The translations under genes were made by a program, and so were the position numbers. A stretch of DNA of 64,000 nt from DATCJA01 sp963734635 (lineage in GTDB: Bacteria; Acidobacteriota; Vicinamibacteria; Vicinamibacterales; UBA2999). The notes beneath the pieces are model-generated. The model saw nothing but the letters and a program-made list of their open reading frames with translations, ran no database searches and was not told where the DNA came from. The stretch lies in the NCBI GenBank assembly GCA_963734635.1, contig CAVTIA010000003.1, positions 930,001 to 994,000 of the forward strand, read 5' to 3'. Shown here piece by piece: positions 29,621 through 38,233 of the stretch (positions are counted from its first letter, which is position 1; each line of letters starts with the position of its first letter).

Positions 29621-30085
29621 CTACTTATCGTCGATGCGATAGCTGGCGCCGATGGCTTCAACCGCAGCGCGTGCGGCGCGGTCGTCGAATTCCCAGCTTC
29701 CACCGGACACACCGATTCCGCCGATGCATTCGCCGTCGACGATAATCGGATAGCCCCCTTCCATGGCCGTCCACCGTTCCGGACCCGCGGCCAGAGCGAG
29801 GCCAATCGCGTGCGCCGTATCGAGCGACTGCGCCTGCGCCCCGTGGGAGGCGGTAGGGCGCTTGTTCGAGGCGGCGCAGACCGCCTTCGTCGTGGACGAA
29901 TGCACCGTATGAAAGCGCCCGCCGTCCATGCGCTCCAGCAGCACCAGATGTCCGCCGGCGTCGGCGATGGCGACGGCAATCGAGATGTGTTCCGCTTCGG
30001 CCAGCCGAATAGCCGCGCTCATCATGGCTCGTGCGCCCGCAAGCGTCAGCCGCCGGGCAGGGGCGATGTAAGACGATTGGTTCAT
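29621..30085 (-). CDS. GlcG/HbpS-family heme- or ligand-binding protein
   Basis: 154 residues from ATG 30085 (AAAAGGAGCCC upstream). Family signatures are 'RLTLAGARAMMSAAIRLA', 'AVAIADAGGHLVLLERMDG' and 'YPIIVDGECIGGIGVSGG'. HbpS binds heme and senses redox stress in Streptomyces, and GlcG is linked to glycolate use; this copy has no signal peptide and neither context. Function is therefore left open. Confidence 0.85.
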   Translation of the reverse strand: MNQSSYIAPARRLTLAGARAMMSAAIRLAEAEHISIAVAIADAGGHLVLLERMDGGRFHTVHSSTTKAVCAASNKRPTASHGAQAQSLDTAHAIGLALAAGPERWTAMEGGYPIIVDGECIGGIGVSGGSWEFDDRAARAAVEAIGASYRIDDK

Positions 30086-30122
30086 GGGCTCCTTTTGAGA
30101 GCCGATCATATGCCGTATGGGC

Positions 30123-31469
30123 TCAGCACGTTCCGGTCGTGCCGCGATGTGCGTGGGCGATGTAGCAGGCCGTCGATTTCAGGTACTGATCGCCCCACGC
30201 TTCAGTCGGCTCGATGGCAGTCTCCTCGAAATATTCATTCCAGCTGTAAACGACGATCAGCTCGGGCCGCAGTGCGAGCGCACGCTGCCATTGTTCGCGG
30301 TACATCCGGCCGCTCGCCCGCGGGTACTCCATCGAACGCTCGCGGCCCAGATGCGTGTCTATGTAGCCGGGGGCCACGGGCACCACGCCGTTGACGACTG
30401 GCTGCGGAGTCGGCGCCCAGAACGGCCAGTCGCGCGGAAGGAGCGAGTAGCCGATGTTGAACGTATTGCTTCCGGGCCCGTAGTCGTTCGTCCAATAGAC
30501 GTTGCGCAACACCACTCCCGGATCCGCGAAGTCGGCCACGGCCGAGTAGAGCATCACGAGCGGTTTCCCATGCACGAAGAAGTAGTTCGGGTGTCCGGCG
30601 AATTCCGCGCTCGCCTTGGCGACCCACATGGCTTTCTGCCTCGCTGGTCTGGTGTACAGACTATCGAGCATGATCGCCGCGCGCAGCTTGTGGCGAGCCA
30701 GCCGAGCAAAGAAGGCGTGGGCGTTGGCCCATCCTTCTGGCGTTTCGGAATTCACATGGACGATGACGAAGTCGAATCCCGCAGCGGACATCTGGGCGAG
30801 ATGTGTGTCAATCACTACAGGATCGCTGGACAAGTACCAGCCCAGCGTCGGCTTCATGGCGGCCCGTGCCAAGGTGCCGCCGTTGCCCCAGCCGCCGTCC
30901 ATGCTTTGGTACCAGGTGAAGTAGTGAACGCCGACCAGCGGCTTCTGTGCAGCCAGTCGCCTCCGGATTTCAGCGGGCGTGAACTCGCTGTCCACCCAGC
31001 GCCGAAGACTTGAACCGTCCCAGTCGATCGGATCTCGACCGAGCGCGTCGATGAACGCTTCTCGCACTTGCCTCACGCGCCATGCCTCATACGACCCGGC
31101 GATGTCACGCCTGATTTGCTCGACGTTGAGTTGTCCCTCGACCCAGCCGCGCAGTGTTGAGCAGTCGCCGTCAACGGGATCTCTTTGGAGCACGTCGCGA
31201 TACACATGACGGATCTGGCCCACGCGACGCCCTTCAGCGCTCAATTCGAGCGCCACCAGCAGTTCCCGGTTCTCGAAAGGACGACTATCCCACTCCAACG
31301 TCTCGACGTCGTTCGGCGGTCTGCACAGCGACCCCATGTAAGCCTGCGTCAAGGCCTCGCTCGCCTGTACGCGAGTGCTCGCTTCGCGTGGCCTGCTCCA
31401 GAGCGGCACAACTAGCCAGGAAACAACCGGCAGGACGATGAGGAAGACCAGGATGAATGTTCGTGGCAA
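30123..31469 (-). CDS. Membrane-anchored DUF4214-like plus GH99/GH71-like glycosidase
   Basis: 448 residues. An N-terminal anchor (FILVFLIVLPVVSWLVVPLW) is followed by two helical repeats with 'YRDVLQRDPVDGDCSTLRGW' and 'FIDALGRDPIDWDGSSLRRW', a DUF4214-type element often found in carbohydrate-associated proteins. The C-terminal half has 'VGVHYFTWYQSMDGGWGNGG' and 'IVVYSWNEYFEETAIEP', typical of endo-mannosidase-like (GH99-related) barrels, where the WNE segment carries acidic catalytic residues. It may act on surface or extracellular glycans. It is divergent from the TIR-FGE gene. Confidence 0.75.
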   Translation of the reverse strand: MPRTFILVFLIVLPVVSWLVVPLWSRPREASTRVQASEALTQAYMGSLCRPPNDVETLEWDSRPFENRELLVALELSAEGRRVGQIRHVYRDVLQRDPVDGDCSTLRGWVEGQLNVEQIRRDIAGSYEAWRVRQVREAFIDALGRDPIDWDGSSLRRWVDSEFTPAEIRRRLAAQKPLVGVHYFTWYQSMDGGWGNGGTLARAAMKPTLGWYLSSDPVVIDTHLAQMSAAGFDFVIVHVNSETPEGWANAHAFFARLARHKLRAAIMLDSLYTRPARQKAMWVAKASAEFAGHPNYFFVHGKPLVMLYSAVADFADPGVVLRNVYWTNDYGPGSNTFNIGYSLLPRDWPFWAPTPQPVVNGVVPVAPGYIDTHLGRERSMEYPRASGRMYREQWQRALALRPELIVVYSWNEYFEETAIEPTEAWGDQYLKSTACYIAHAHRGTTGTC

Positions 31470-31568
31470 GGAACGACGTGTCCCGTTCAGATTCTACTTT
31501 GCCTCCACCTGCGATTTGCGCCGGCTCGAGACCGATGCCTCAGTCGCATTGCGCTATCGTTAGGTATC

Positions 31569-32900
31569 GTGTCAATCGCCGGGCCCGATCGCGCTGCAAC
31601 GCACACTGCGGCGAAAGAAGCGCCGCACGTCTTCGTCAGCTTCGCGTCGGAAGACATCGAGCTCGCGCGGCGCGCCGTACACAGCCTCGAGCGCGCCGGC
31701 TTCCGCTGCTGGCTGTCCGAGCGCGACATCGAGCCTGCGGCAAGTTACCCGGCGGCGATTACAGACGCTCTCGCACGCAGCGGCGCCCTTCTGCTGATCC
31801 TCACGGAATCGGCAAAAGCCTCACCGCACGTTCTCAGAGAAATCGAGCTGGCGTTCAACGCGCGCATACCGATATTGCCGATCCGGTTGTCCGGGGTGGT
31901 GCCCTCGTCCGATCTCACCTACTTCCTGTCCACGACACAGTGGCTCGACGCAGGCTCAGGTCTTGACGATGCTGATCTCAAGAGGGTCGAACATCGTCTC
32001 AGCGAACTTCTTCGGAGTGGTCGGAGCATTGCGAGGCGAATCACCGGTCTACGCTCGCGGCCCGCGCTCGCTATTGGTGCAGCAGTCCTTGCGGCTGCCA
32101 TCGCGACGGTCATTTGGACAACACAACGTCCGGGCATCCCGGCAGCCACGAACACGTCCGGGCCTCAGCCCGAGCGCTCGACGCAGAGCGGAGTGTCAAC
32201 GGCACAGGACAGCACAGCACTTTCGGACACCACTCTCAAAGTGAACCTTCGGGACGGTCAGGCCTATGTGTGGGTGCCACCCGGCCGATTCGTGATGGGT
32301 TGCTCGACCGGCGATCCTTCCTGCGAGAACGACGAATCGCCAGCTCACGCCGTTGATATCAGGAGTGGCTTCTGGCTGGCGCGTACTGAGGTCACCCGCG
32401 CGCAGTACCAGAAGTCGCGTGATGCGGCACGGTCACTGGCTGGTGAGAATCTGCCGATGACAGAGCTCAACTGGGCCGAAGCGAAGATTTACTGCGCCTC
32501 CGTCGGCGGGCGCCTGCCCAGCGAAGCCGAGTGGGAGTACGCGGCGCGAGCGGGGACGACCGTTCGGTATTACGACAGTCTGCCGGCGATTGCATGGTTT
32601 GCCGACAACTCCGACGAGCAACTGCATCCCGTGGGCATGAAAGCGCCCAACGCATTCGGCCTTTACGACATGCTGGGCAACATTTCGGAATGGGTCCGCG
32701 ATCGCTACTACAACCGGTACGACGACGCAAGCGACGCAACGGCGGTCGAAGAACCGCTGGCGGGCAATGCCTCCGGCGTGGCGCGCGGCGGCTCCTGGCT
32801 CTCCGACGCTGACGGCGTCAGGGCATCGAGACGGCTGGAAATGTTACCGGACGCGCAAGAATCGCATGTTGGATTTCGCTGCGCGATCGACCGGTTTTAG
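31569..32900 (+). CDS. TIR domain-transmembrane-formylglycine-generating-enzyme-like fusion
   Basis: 443 residues, start GTG 31569. The TIR domain (about 18-150) has 'HVFVSFASEDIELARRAV' and 'SPHVLREIELAF', where E91 matches the catalytic Glu of NAD-cleaving TIRs. A single membrane helix lies at about 167-184, then a Ser/Thr linker, then a SUMF1/FGE-like domain (225-443) with 'LPSEAEWEYAARAG', 'YDMLGNISEWVRD' and 'RGGSWLSDADGV'. The order implies a cytosolic TIR and an exported sensor. Such fusions could serve signalling or anti-phage immunity, but no accessory defence gene is nearby. Confidence 0.88.
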   Translation: MSIAGPDRAATHTAAKEAPHVFVSFASEDIELARRAVHSLERAGFRCWLSERDIEPAASYPAAITDALARSGALLLILTESAKASPHVLREIELAFNARIPILPIRLSGVVPSSDLTYFLSTTQWLDAGSGLDDADLKRVEHRLSELLRSGRSIARRITGLRSRPALAIGAAVLAAAIATVIWTTQRPGIPAATNTSGPQPERSTQSGVSTAQDSTALSDTTLKVNLRDGQAYVWVPPGRFVMGCSTGDPSCENDESPAHAVDIRSGFWLARTEVTRAQYQKSRDAARSLAGENLPMTELNWAEAKIYCASVGGRLPSEAEWEYAARAGTTVRYYDSLPAIAWFADNSDEQLHPVGMKAPNAFGLYDMLGNISEWVRDRYYNRYDDASDATAVEEPLAGNASGVARGGSWLSDADGVRASRRLEMLPDAQESHVGFRCAIDRF

Positions 32901-33072
32901 GGACGGCGTCCCCAAAGAACCGCTCCGCCCCTTGATTCGTCCTGATCTCCGTGCGAAAGTGCAAAGCCGAACTTCTGCTCGTAATGGCATCACCCTTGCC
33001 GCGCATCGGTTGCCGTTTCGTGACGGTTCGATCCCGATAAACACGAAAATCTAGCTCCAGGGAAGGTACCCA

Positions 33073-33681
33073 GTGCAATTCAAGAGGACACTCCTGTCTA
33101 CGCTTGCGGTCACCGTGCTCGTCACGGGTCCGTCGTTCGTTTCGATTACGGCGCACGCCAGCGACTCCGCTTCGCGGCCGGTTGCTCCCGTCAATCTATC
33201 GAGGATCAGCATCGGCAACTTCGGCCAGATCAACGCGAACTACTTTCGGGGAGAACAGCCAGACGGCCGCGACTATGCCGACCTGGCGGCAATCGGGATC
33301 AAAACCGTTATCGATCTTCAGGCGGACGGCGACAGCAACGAACAGCGCCTCGTCGAGACTAACGGGATGAAGTTCTACCGATTTCCGATGACCACACACG
33401 TCCCACCCACACCGCAACAGATCACCAAGTTTCTGGAGATCGTGAACGACCCCGCGCAGCAGCCTGTTTACGTGCACTGCAAGGGAGGCAAACATCGCAC
33501 GGGCGTCATGACGGCGGTGTATCGCATGGAGCAGAACGGCTGGACCGCCGACCGGGCTTTCAGCGAAATGAAGCGCTACAAGTTCGGGGCGGATTTTCTT
33601 CACTCCGAATTCAAGCACTTCGTATACGGCTACCGATCGGCTCGGACGGTAGTGGCAGACGCCGCAACGGTCACCAATTAG
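33073..33681 (+). CDS. Exported protein tyrosine/dual-specificity phosphatase
   Basis: 202 residues, start GTG 33073. A signal peptide (to 'ITAHASDS') precedes a DSP-like fold with 'NYFRGEQPDGRDYADLAAIG' and 'KTVIDLQADGDSNEQRL'. The P-loop 'VHCKGGKHRTG' holds catalytic C136 and R142 (Cx5R). Bacterial exported members of this family include phosphatases acting on phosphoinositides or phosphoproteins. It lies 172 bp after the TIR-FGE gene in the same direction; whether they share a transcript is unknown. Confidence 0.85.
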   Translation: MQFKRTLLSTLAVTVLVTGPSFVSITAHASDSASRPVAPVNLSRISIGNFGQINANYFRGEQPDGRDYADLAAIGIKTVIDLQADGDSNEQRLVETNGMKFYRFPMTTHVPPTPQQITKFLEIVNDPAQQPVYVHCKGGKHRTGVMTAVYRMEQNGWTADRAFSEMKRYKFGADFLHSEFKHFVYGYRSARTVVADAATVTN

Positions 33682-33703
33682 ACCACCTCGCAACCTGACG
33701 CCT

Positions 33704-33737
33704 GGTCCTTGGTGCCTGGTGCTTGGCACCAAGGACC
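33704..33737. repeat. 13-bp perfect hairpin after the phosphatase gene
   Basis: ggtccttggtgcc (33704-33716) and ggcaccaaggacc (33725-33737) pair perfectly with an 8-nt loop, and one-bulge pairing extends outward. It has the short-period look (CTTGG/GGTGC words) of the other intergenic arrays. The 366-bp gap from 33682 to 34047 otherwise holds only the terminator-like element near 33930. Confidence 0.8.
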
Positions 33738-33927
33738 AAGGCGCGACTCTGGGCCTGAGGCGCTGGTCGCGGCGCTCAAGTCGCTCCTGCCGGCGACGCG
33801 CCAATCCTGATGTACTGAATCGCTACTACGTTCGACGCCCGCGTATCTGATATTGACGTGGCGCGTCTTCCCCGTCAGAACGGTGCCTTGTGTCGCTCGA
33901 CCGCAGCAGCGATTGAGGCTGTGCCGT

Positions 33928-33950
33928 AAAGGTGCTACAGCGGCCTTTTT
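33928..33950 (+). terminator. Possible weak intrinsic terminator
   Basis: aaagg (33928-33932) can pair with ccttt (33944-33948), with gct/agc inside, and is followed by a T-run. It lies 250 bases beyond the phosphatase stop, so its role is uncertain. Confidence 0.35.
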
Positions 33951-34047
33951 GTTGCCTGGGCAACCTCAACCGTGCTCTGAGTGCGGATATGTCAGCGCTG
34001 CTGCGAAGGCGCGCCTCAATCGGAGTCACAATTGCATCAGGAGGGCC

Positions 34048-34338
34048 GTGCGAATCCGCATCCTCAAGCCGATGGCGGGAGTGCTCGACCGGGTGAGCCT
34101 GGGTCATCTCGAGCCCGGCTTGACGTACGAGGTGGAGGAGTCGCTCGGCGGGTATCTGGTGAGCACTGAGTCGGCTGAGGAAGTTGCGTTTGGCGATTCG
34201 CGCATCATGGACAGCAAGGATGACACGCTAATCGAGCACGTGGCGCGCGGTGTCACGGTTACAAACACGACCCAGCCGCTCGAAAGAGTTGTCAGCCACG
34301 ACCATCCCAGGAAGTCCCGGCGGCGCAAGCGCAGGTAA
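34048..34338 (+). CDS. Small conserved hypothetical protein
   Basis: 96 residues from GTG 34048, selected because AGGAGGG lies directly upstream. The sequence begins 'RIRILKPMAGVLDRVSLGHL' then 'GLTYEVEESLGGYLVST' and ends in a basic HPRKSRRRKRR tail. The N-terminal part suggests a small beta-barrel; the tail could bind nucleic acid. I recall similar short proteins in related bacteria but know no function. Confidence 0.6.
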   Translation: MRIRILKPMAGVLDRVSLGHLEPGLTYEVEESLGGYLVSTESAEEVAFGDSRIMDSKDDTLIEHVARGVTVTNTTQPLERVVSHDHPRKSRRRKRR

Positions 34339-34536
34339 GCCTCCCCAGCGCGCGTCTCGCTTGAGCGCGCCCAACGCGCCAGCTCAGCGATGTGTTAGTC
34401 GGCACCGGGCCGACTTCAGTCGCCGAACCGGCTCTCCTGTAATCGGCGCGCAAGTTAGACTCGGTGGCAGGTGATAATCTGAGCTGGCGCCGAAGCGCCG
34501 GTGCCGCTCTCTTCGCTGTGTTGCGGGAGTCGCGTT

Positions 34537-35478
34537 GTGTTATCGGATGACCAGCGGCCCAACCCACTGAACCCTGGCTGCCCCGGCGACGCGCCCGACA
34601 GCACCGATCCTCTCGCGCAATTTCCGTCCGAGCCCGCGGACGCTCCCAACGAAACGGATCGCGCACCGCGTTCCGCAGAAGGCGATCACTCTCTGTTCGC
34701 GTTCGCGTCGGAGACGGCCGTCATCGGTGCGTCTACCGTCACCGATGCGTCTACGGTCTCCGATGCGACTACCGTTTCCAGTGCGCCTACCGTTGCCGAT
34801 GCGACTGGCTATCGACGGCTGCTTGCGCTCTGGCCCGTGGTTCCCACGACGGTCATGCTTACGTTGTCGTGCATCCGCGTTGTCGGTCTAGGCGTCTGGA
34901 ACGTTCTTCGAGCGTTACGACACGGCCGCCGCGCGGTGCAATCGTATCGGTGGACGTATCCGGCCAGCCTCTTTCTGTCCGGTGCGGCAGCCGGTGCGTT
35001 CCTCGTCATCGTTGCGCGTGTCCCCGCGGAGGACAGCGTTGCCGCCCAAGTGTCCGCACAGCCGGCGACACGGGTAGTCGCTGCCAACTACACAGTTGCC
35101 GAACGGCCCGCAGCGCAAGCACCGACTGCGATCCAACGTGCGCAGAGGGAACAATCGGTTTCAGCGCGCCGGGTCACTGTAGAGGCTGGACAACAATCGG
35201 TCCGGCGGGCTCCGGTTGCCGTCGCCGTGCCTGCTGTCCGAGCTCGTCAGCAGTCGTTTGTAGGATCGATTTCGATCAATTCCCGTCCGCAGGGTGCAGT
35301 CGTATTCCTGAACGGACGGCGCGTGGGAACTACACCGCTGCTCATGCCGGAGCTGCCCGTAGGATCCCGAGCGGTACGTCTGACGATGTCGGGCTACAGC
35401 ACGTGGTCGCGGGCGGTGCAGGTGGTGGCGTATCGACGCACCACGCTTTCGGCAACGCTCGAGCAGGTGCGACAGTGA
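34537..35478 (+). CDS. Membrane protein with C-terminal PEGA domain
   Basis: 313 residues from GTG 34537 (GGGAG upstream; an in-frame GTG at 34501 has none). The N-terminus is hydrophilic and carries a fourfold six-residue repeat. Two hydrophobic segments follow ('ALWPVVPTTVMLTLSCIRVV' and 'ASLFLSGAAAGAFLVIVARV'), then a Val/Ala/Arg/Gln-rich linker. The C-terminal PEGA domain reads 'ISINSRPQGAVVFLNGRRVG' and 'SGYSTWSRAVQVVAYRRTTL'. PEGA domains are extracytoplasmic beta-sandwiches found in surface proteins; the role here is unknown. Confidence 0.75.
   Translation: MLSDDQRPNPLNPGCPGDAPDSTDPLAQFPSEPADAPNETDRAPRSAEGDHSLFAFASETAVIGASTVTDASTVSDATTVSSAPTVADATGYRRLLALWPVVPTTVMLTLSCIRVVGLGVWNVLRALRHGRRAVQSYRWTYPASLFLSGAAAGAFLVIVARVPAEDSVAAQVSAQPATRVVAANYTVAERPAAQAPTAIQRAQREQSVSARRVTVEAGQQSVRRAPVAVAVPAVRARQQSFVGSISINSRPQGAVVFLNGRRVGTTPLLMPELPVGSRAVRLTMSGYSTWSRAVQVVAYRRTTLSATLEQVRQ
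34732..34803 (+). repeat. Four tandem 18-bp units inside the PEGA gene
   Basis: Units at 34732, 34750, 34768 and 34786 encode STVTDA, STVSDA, TTVSSA and PTVADA. Divergence is moderate, so they are older than the protease repeats at 6 kb. Confidence 0.85.
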
Positions 35479-35487
35479 GCCGTCTGG

Positions 35488-35905
35488 CTACTCGGGCGTA
35501 CCGGCCTGTTCCCGCCGCGCCGGGGTGTAGGTCTTCAGAAACGCAATAATGTCGTCGATGCGCGCCGGCTCGAGGGTGTATTCGAAGCCGGGCATCGCCG
35601 TCGATCCCTTTCTGACTTTCTCTCGAACCGAGCTGTCTCCCAACTTCGTGACGGTCTGCTGGCTGAGTGGTGGACCAGGTCGCTGATTGGTCCCGCCGTG
35701 ACAGTTCGCGCATCGCTGTGCGAACAGCTTTCTGCCCCTCGACTCCGTGTCGCTCAAGGGAACCGGGGCCATGAACGTGCGCATGTCGTAGTCGGTTCGC
35801 TCGACCGTCGGGACCGTGGAATGGGCTTCTCCGTTCCGCTGCGCGTGTACCCATGGCGCGGCGACCAAAAGGCGATACCGCCACGACTATCGCGGCACAC
35901 CACAA
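35488..35905 (-). CDS. Small exported cytochrome c, N-terminus frameshifted
   Basis: Mono-heme cytochrome c. The mature part has 'LFAQRCANCHGGTNQRPGPP' (CANCH heme site) and an axial Met in 'GSTAMPGFEYTLEP'. The hydrophobic signal is split: 'CAAIVVAVS' in one frame and 'LLVAAPWVHAQRNG' in the next, joined by removing one C near 35875. The exact start is uncertain (TTG 35905 is the first candidate). It sits directly downstream of the large propeller gene at 35939 and may carry electrons with it. Confidence 0.72.
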
Positions 35906-35938
35906 AGGCTTTCGGTTCGTCTTCCGCTCACCGGCAAT

Positions 35939-37759
35939 CTACCTCAGCGCCTGCGTCTGCTCTGCGGTCCTGAACTGCAGACGAATGACGCGACTCGTGT
36001 TGGCACACGGGACCCACACATCACCTCGGATATCGTCGACGGAGATGTTGCGCGACTCGCATCGGCTGGGGAGGGTGTAATACGTCCACTGCTCCGTCCG
36101 AGGATTGAACTTGCCGACCTTCGCATCGATGAACAGATTCGTCCACACGTTGGAGTCCTTGTCGACGGTCACGAAGTATGGATTCCCCTCGACCGGGTAG
36201 TACTTCGTCTCGAGTGTGTGGATGTTGATTTTTGCCAGGTTGCTTGCGGCATTGTTCGGGACCCACACCGAATCGCCGCGTTTGTCGGCGCCGAGCCGGC
36301 GCGGCTGCTGGCCGTAGGGAATCGTGTTGATGTTGCCCCAGGTCATCGCGCCCATCGACTTGTACCATTCGCGATCGGCCGGCGTCATCACGTCGTCCGC
36401 TTTGTCCAGCCACCCGGGCCGCATCACCACGTCGTAGGTCTTGCCCGTCTTCGGATCCGCCTTGACGACGCGATCGGAGGTGTATTGGGTCCACCAGCCG
36501 TTGCCTTCTGCGTCGCCGGCCGTCCCGTACACGAAGTTGCGCGCAAAGGACACGCTGGGGAAATGCATCCACGTCTTCGTGATCGGATCGAAGCGGTTGG
36601 CGCCGCCGGTGGTCGCGCCCCAGATCTTCCCGAGAGCGTCGACATCGACAGTCGTGAGCTGTCCACCTCCCATGTTGAGCGGAGGCGTGAACATTTCGAA
36701 CGCTTGCGTTCGTGGATCCAGACGTCCCAGCGTGCCGTCGCCGCCGTCGAACCAGATGATGCCGCTGCGATCCTTCGCAATTGAATGCGAGCGGCGGATG
36801 TTCTGGCCGTTCTTCACGCCGAATCCGGTGACCTGGCCTGTCGTCGTATCGACCTTGAAGAGCGTCATGTCCGCGGGGCCTCTATCACGGGTGCCCCACG
36901 CGTTGCCGGCGTCATCGGCAAGGACATCATGAATCCACCGGGCGCCGAGCGAAGCGGTCGGCCATCCGAGCGACCAGTCGCTGCCATCGTTCCACGCGCG
37001 CTCGGCCCGTGCCCCGGCGAGCGGGATGTCATATTCGGTGACCACCACTCGCGTGGCGTCGCCGGTCGGCCGCGGCTGCAACTTGAACTTCAGCGGGGGT
37101 GATGACGGACCGCGCACCTCGGCCAGGTATCGGGCCAGATCGTCCCTGTGGTGCACCACGGTCGAGTGTCGGTTGATCCCGCCGGTGCCCGTATTTCTCT
37201 CCATGAACATGATCACCGCGCGCCACCCGTTCTCGTCGAACCGATTCTGCAGCGCGTAGGTGGGACTGTGGCAGGCCGTGCAGTTGGTGCGGAAGATCTC
37301 CTTCGCTCGGCGCTGATCTCTGGTATCTGCCGGAAGGGCAGCCATCCACTCGGAGCCGGACACGTGCGGCGTGATGTCTGCGATCGGACCCAAGGTGAAT
37401 GTCTGGCGGGCTTGTCGAGAGTGTTCGACGGCTACCTCGGCGCGAGTTGTGTCGAATCCAACGGCCTGCGCCCATACGTCATACCGCCCGCTCTCGAGCG
37501 GAGGAAAGACGTACTCACCTTTGGCATCGCTGAATACCGACGTCGTATAGCTCTTTCCCACCGCGCGTGCAGAAATAACGACGCCCTCGAGCGGGTTCCC
37601 GTCCTTTGCTCGCGCGGTCCCGCTCAGGCTGGAAGTGACGGCACCGCGCTGCGCGCGATCAGCCTGTTGCAGCTCACTGGGCGCAGCCGCGCCTGACAGA
37701 ACCCAGAGGCCCGGAACTGCTATCGTCAGCAACAGTCCCGAGAGCGTGGTCGTTTTCAT
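35939..37759 (-). CDS. Exported Cna-like/heme/Vgb-lyase-type propeller fusion
   Basis: About 606 residues from ATG 37759 (GAGGCGAAC upstream). Order: signal peptide; a carboxypeptidase-regulatory-like fold ('PLEGVVISARAVGKSYTTSV', 'YVFPPLESGRYDVWAQAVGF'); a c-type heme site 'FRTNCTACHSPTYALQ'; then a propeller with 'WIHDVLADDAGNAWGTRDRG', 'IIWFDGGDGTLGRLDPRTQA' and 'SVWVPNNAASNLAKINIHTL', resembling streptogramin (virginiamycin B) lyase propellers. The combination suggests a periplasmic redox or sensing protein rather than an antibiotic lyase. Confidence 0.8.
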   Translation of the reverse strand: MKTTTLSGLLLTIAVPGLWVLSGAAAPSELQQADRAQRGAVTSSLSGTARAKDGNPLEGVVISARAVGKSYTTSVFSDAKGEYVFPPLESGRYDVWAQAVGFDTTRAEVAVEHSRQARQTFTLGPIADITPHVSGSEWMAALPADTRDQRRAKEIFRTNCTACHSPTYALQNRFDENGWRAVIMFMERNTGTGGINRHSTVVHHRDDLARYLAEVRGPSSPPLKFKLQPRPTGDATRVVVTEYDIPLAGARAERAWNDGSDWSLGWPTASLGARWIHDVLADDAGNAWGTRDRGPADMTLFKVDTTTGQVTGFGVKNGQNIRRSHSIAKDRSGIIWFDGGDGTLGRLDPRTQAFEMFTPPLNMGGGQLTTVDVDALGKIWGATTGGANRFDPITKTWMHFPSVSFARNFVYGTAGDAEGNGWWTQYTSDRVVKADPKTGKTYDVVMRPGWLDKADDVMTPADREWYKSMGAMTWGNINTIPYGQQPRRLGADKRGDSVWVPNNAASNLAKINIHTLETKYYPVEGNPYFVTVDKDSNVWTNLFIDAKVGKFNPRTEQWTYYTLPSRCESRNISVDDIRGDVWVPCANTSRVIRLQFRTAEQTQALR

Positions 37760-37861
37760 GTTCGCCTCGCGCCGGATTCGGCGGGTCCGGAACAACGGCC
37801 CCAACTCTACGCTTCGCTCACCGCCGGTGCAAGCGACCGCACGAGCGCATCGTCGTCCGGC

Positions 37862-38182
37862 TCAACTGACGACATCCAGATTGATGGTCGCGTTCTGCAG
37901 CGTCACCCCGAGCGGATCGACCTTGATCGTCAATGAAACCGGAATATCCAGAACCGACACTGACGTGCCTGTCTCTCGATTCTTCACCTCGAGCCTGACA
38001 CCACGTCCGGTCACCTCGAGACCGCCCTGCACGATTCGCGCGTGCAGCTCGCCCTGCAGCTCGGGTCGATAACGCGAAAAGACCTCACGAATGATTTGCT
38101 CGGCGAAACTGCCGATCCTCGGCGCGACCACCGCCGTGACATCTTTCCCGATAGCCTCGATAAAGGTATTGACGTCGGACAT
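37862..38182 (-). CDS. Hypothetical protein (106 aa)
   Basis: A soluble protein without signal peptide: 'MSDVNTFIEAIGKDVTAVV', 'HARIVQGGLEVTGRGVRLEV' and a beta-rich, Leu/Asp-ending tail. It follows a similar-looking 75-residue gene at 38234 and the synthase-like gene at 38498 in the same direction, with short gaps. No function is recognisable. Confidence 0.6.
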   Translation of the reverse strand: MSDVNTFIEAIGKDVTAVVAPRIGSFAEQIIREVFSRYRPELQGELHARIVQGGLEVTGRGVRLEVKNRETGTSVSVLDIPVSLTIKVDPLGVTLQNATINLDVVS

Positions 38183-38209
38183 GTCGCCTGTATCTCCCGG
38201 CAGTTAGTC

Positions 38210-38227
38210 GGAGGCCTTCAGGCCTCC
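38210..38227. repeat. Compact hairpin ggaggcct-TC-aggcctcc
   Basis: A perfect 8-bp stem with a two-base loop lies between two small same-direction genes. It belongs to the same architecture class as the hairpins at 9.59, 24.8, 45.09, 55.05 and 60.69 kb, although this copy lacks the CTACG tail. Confidence 0.65.
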
Positions 38228-38233
38228 AGTTGC

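Noticed and set aside
31569..33681. Diversity-generating retroelement with the FGE domain as target
   Set aside because: No reverse transcriptase, template repeat or accessory protein is visible in the window.
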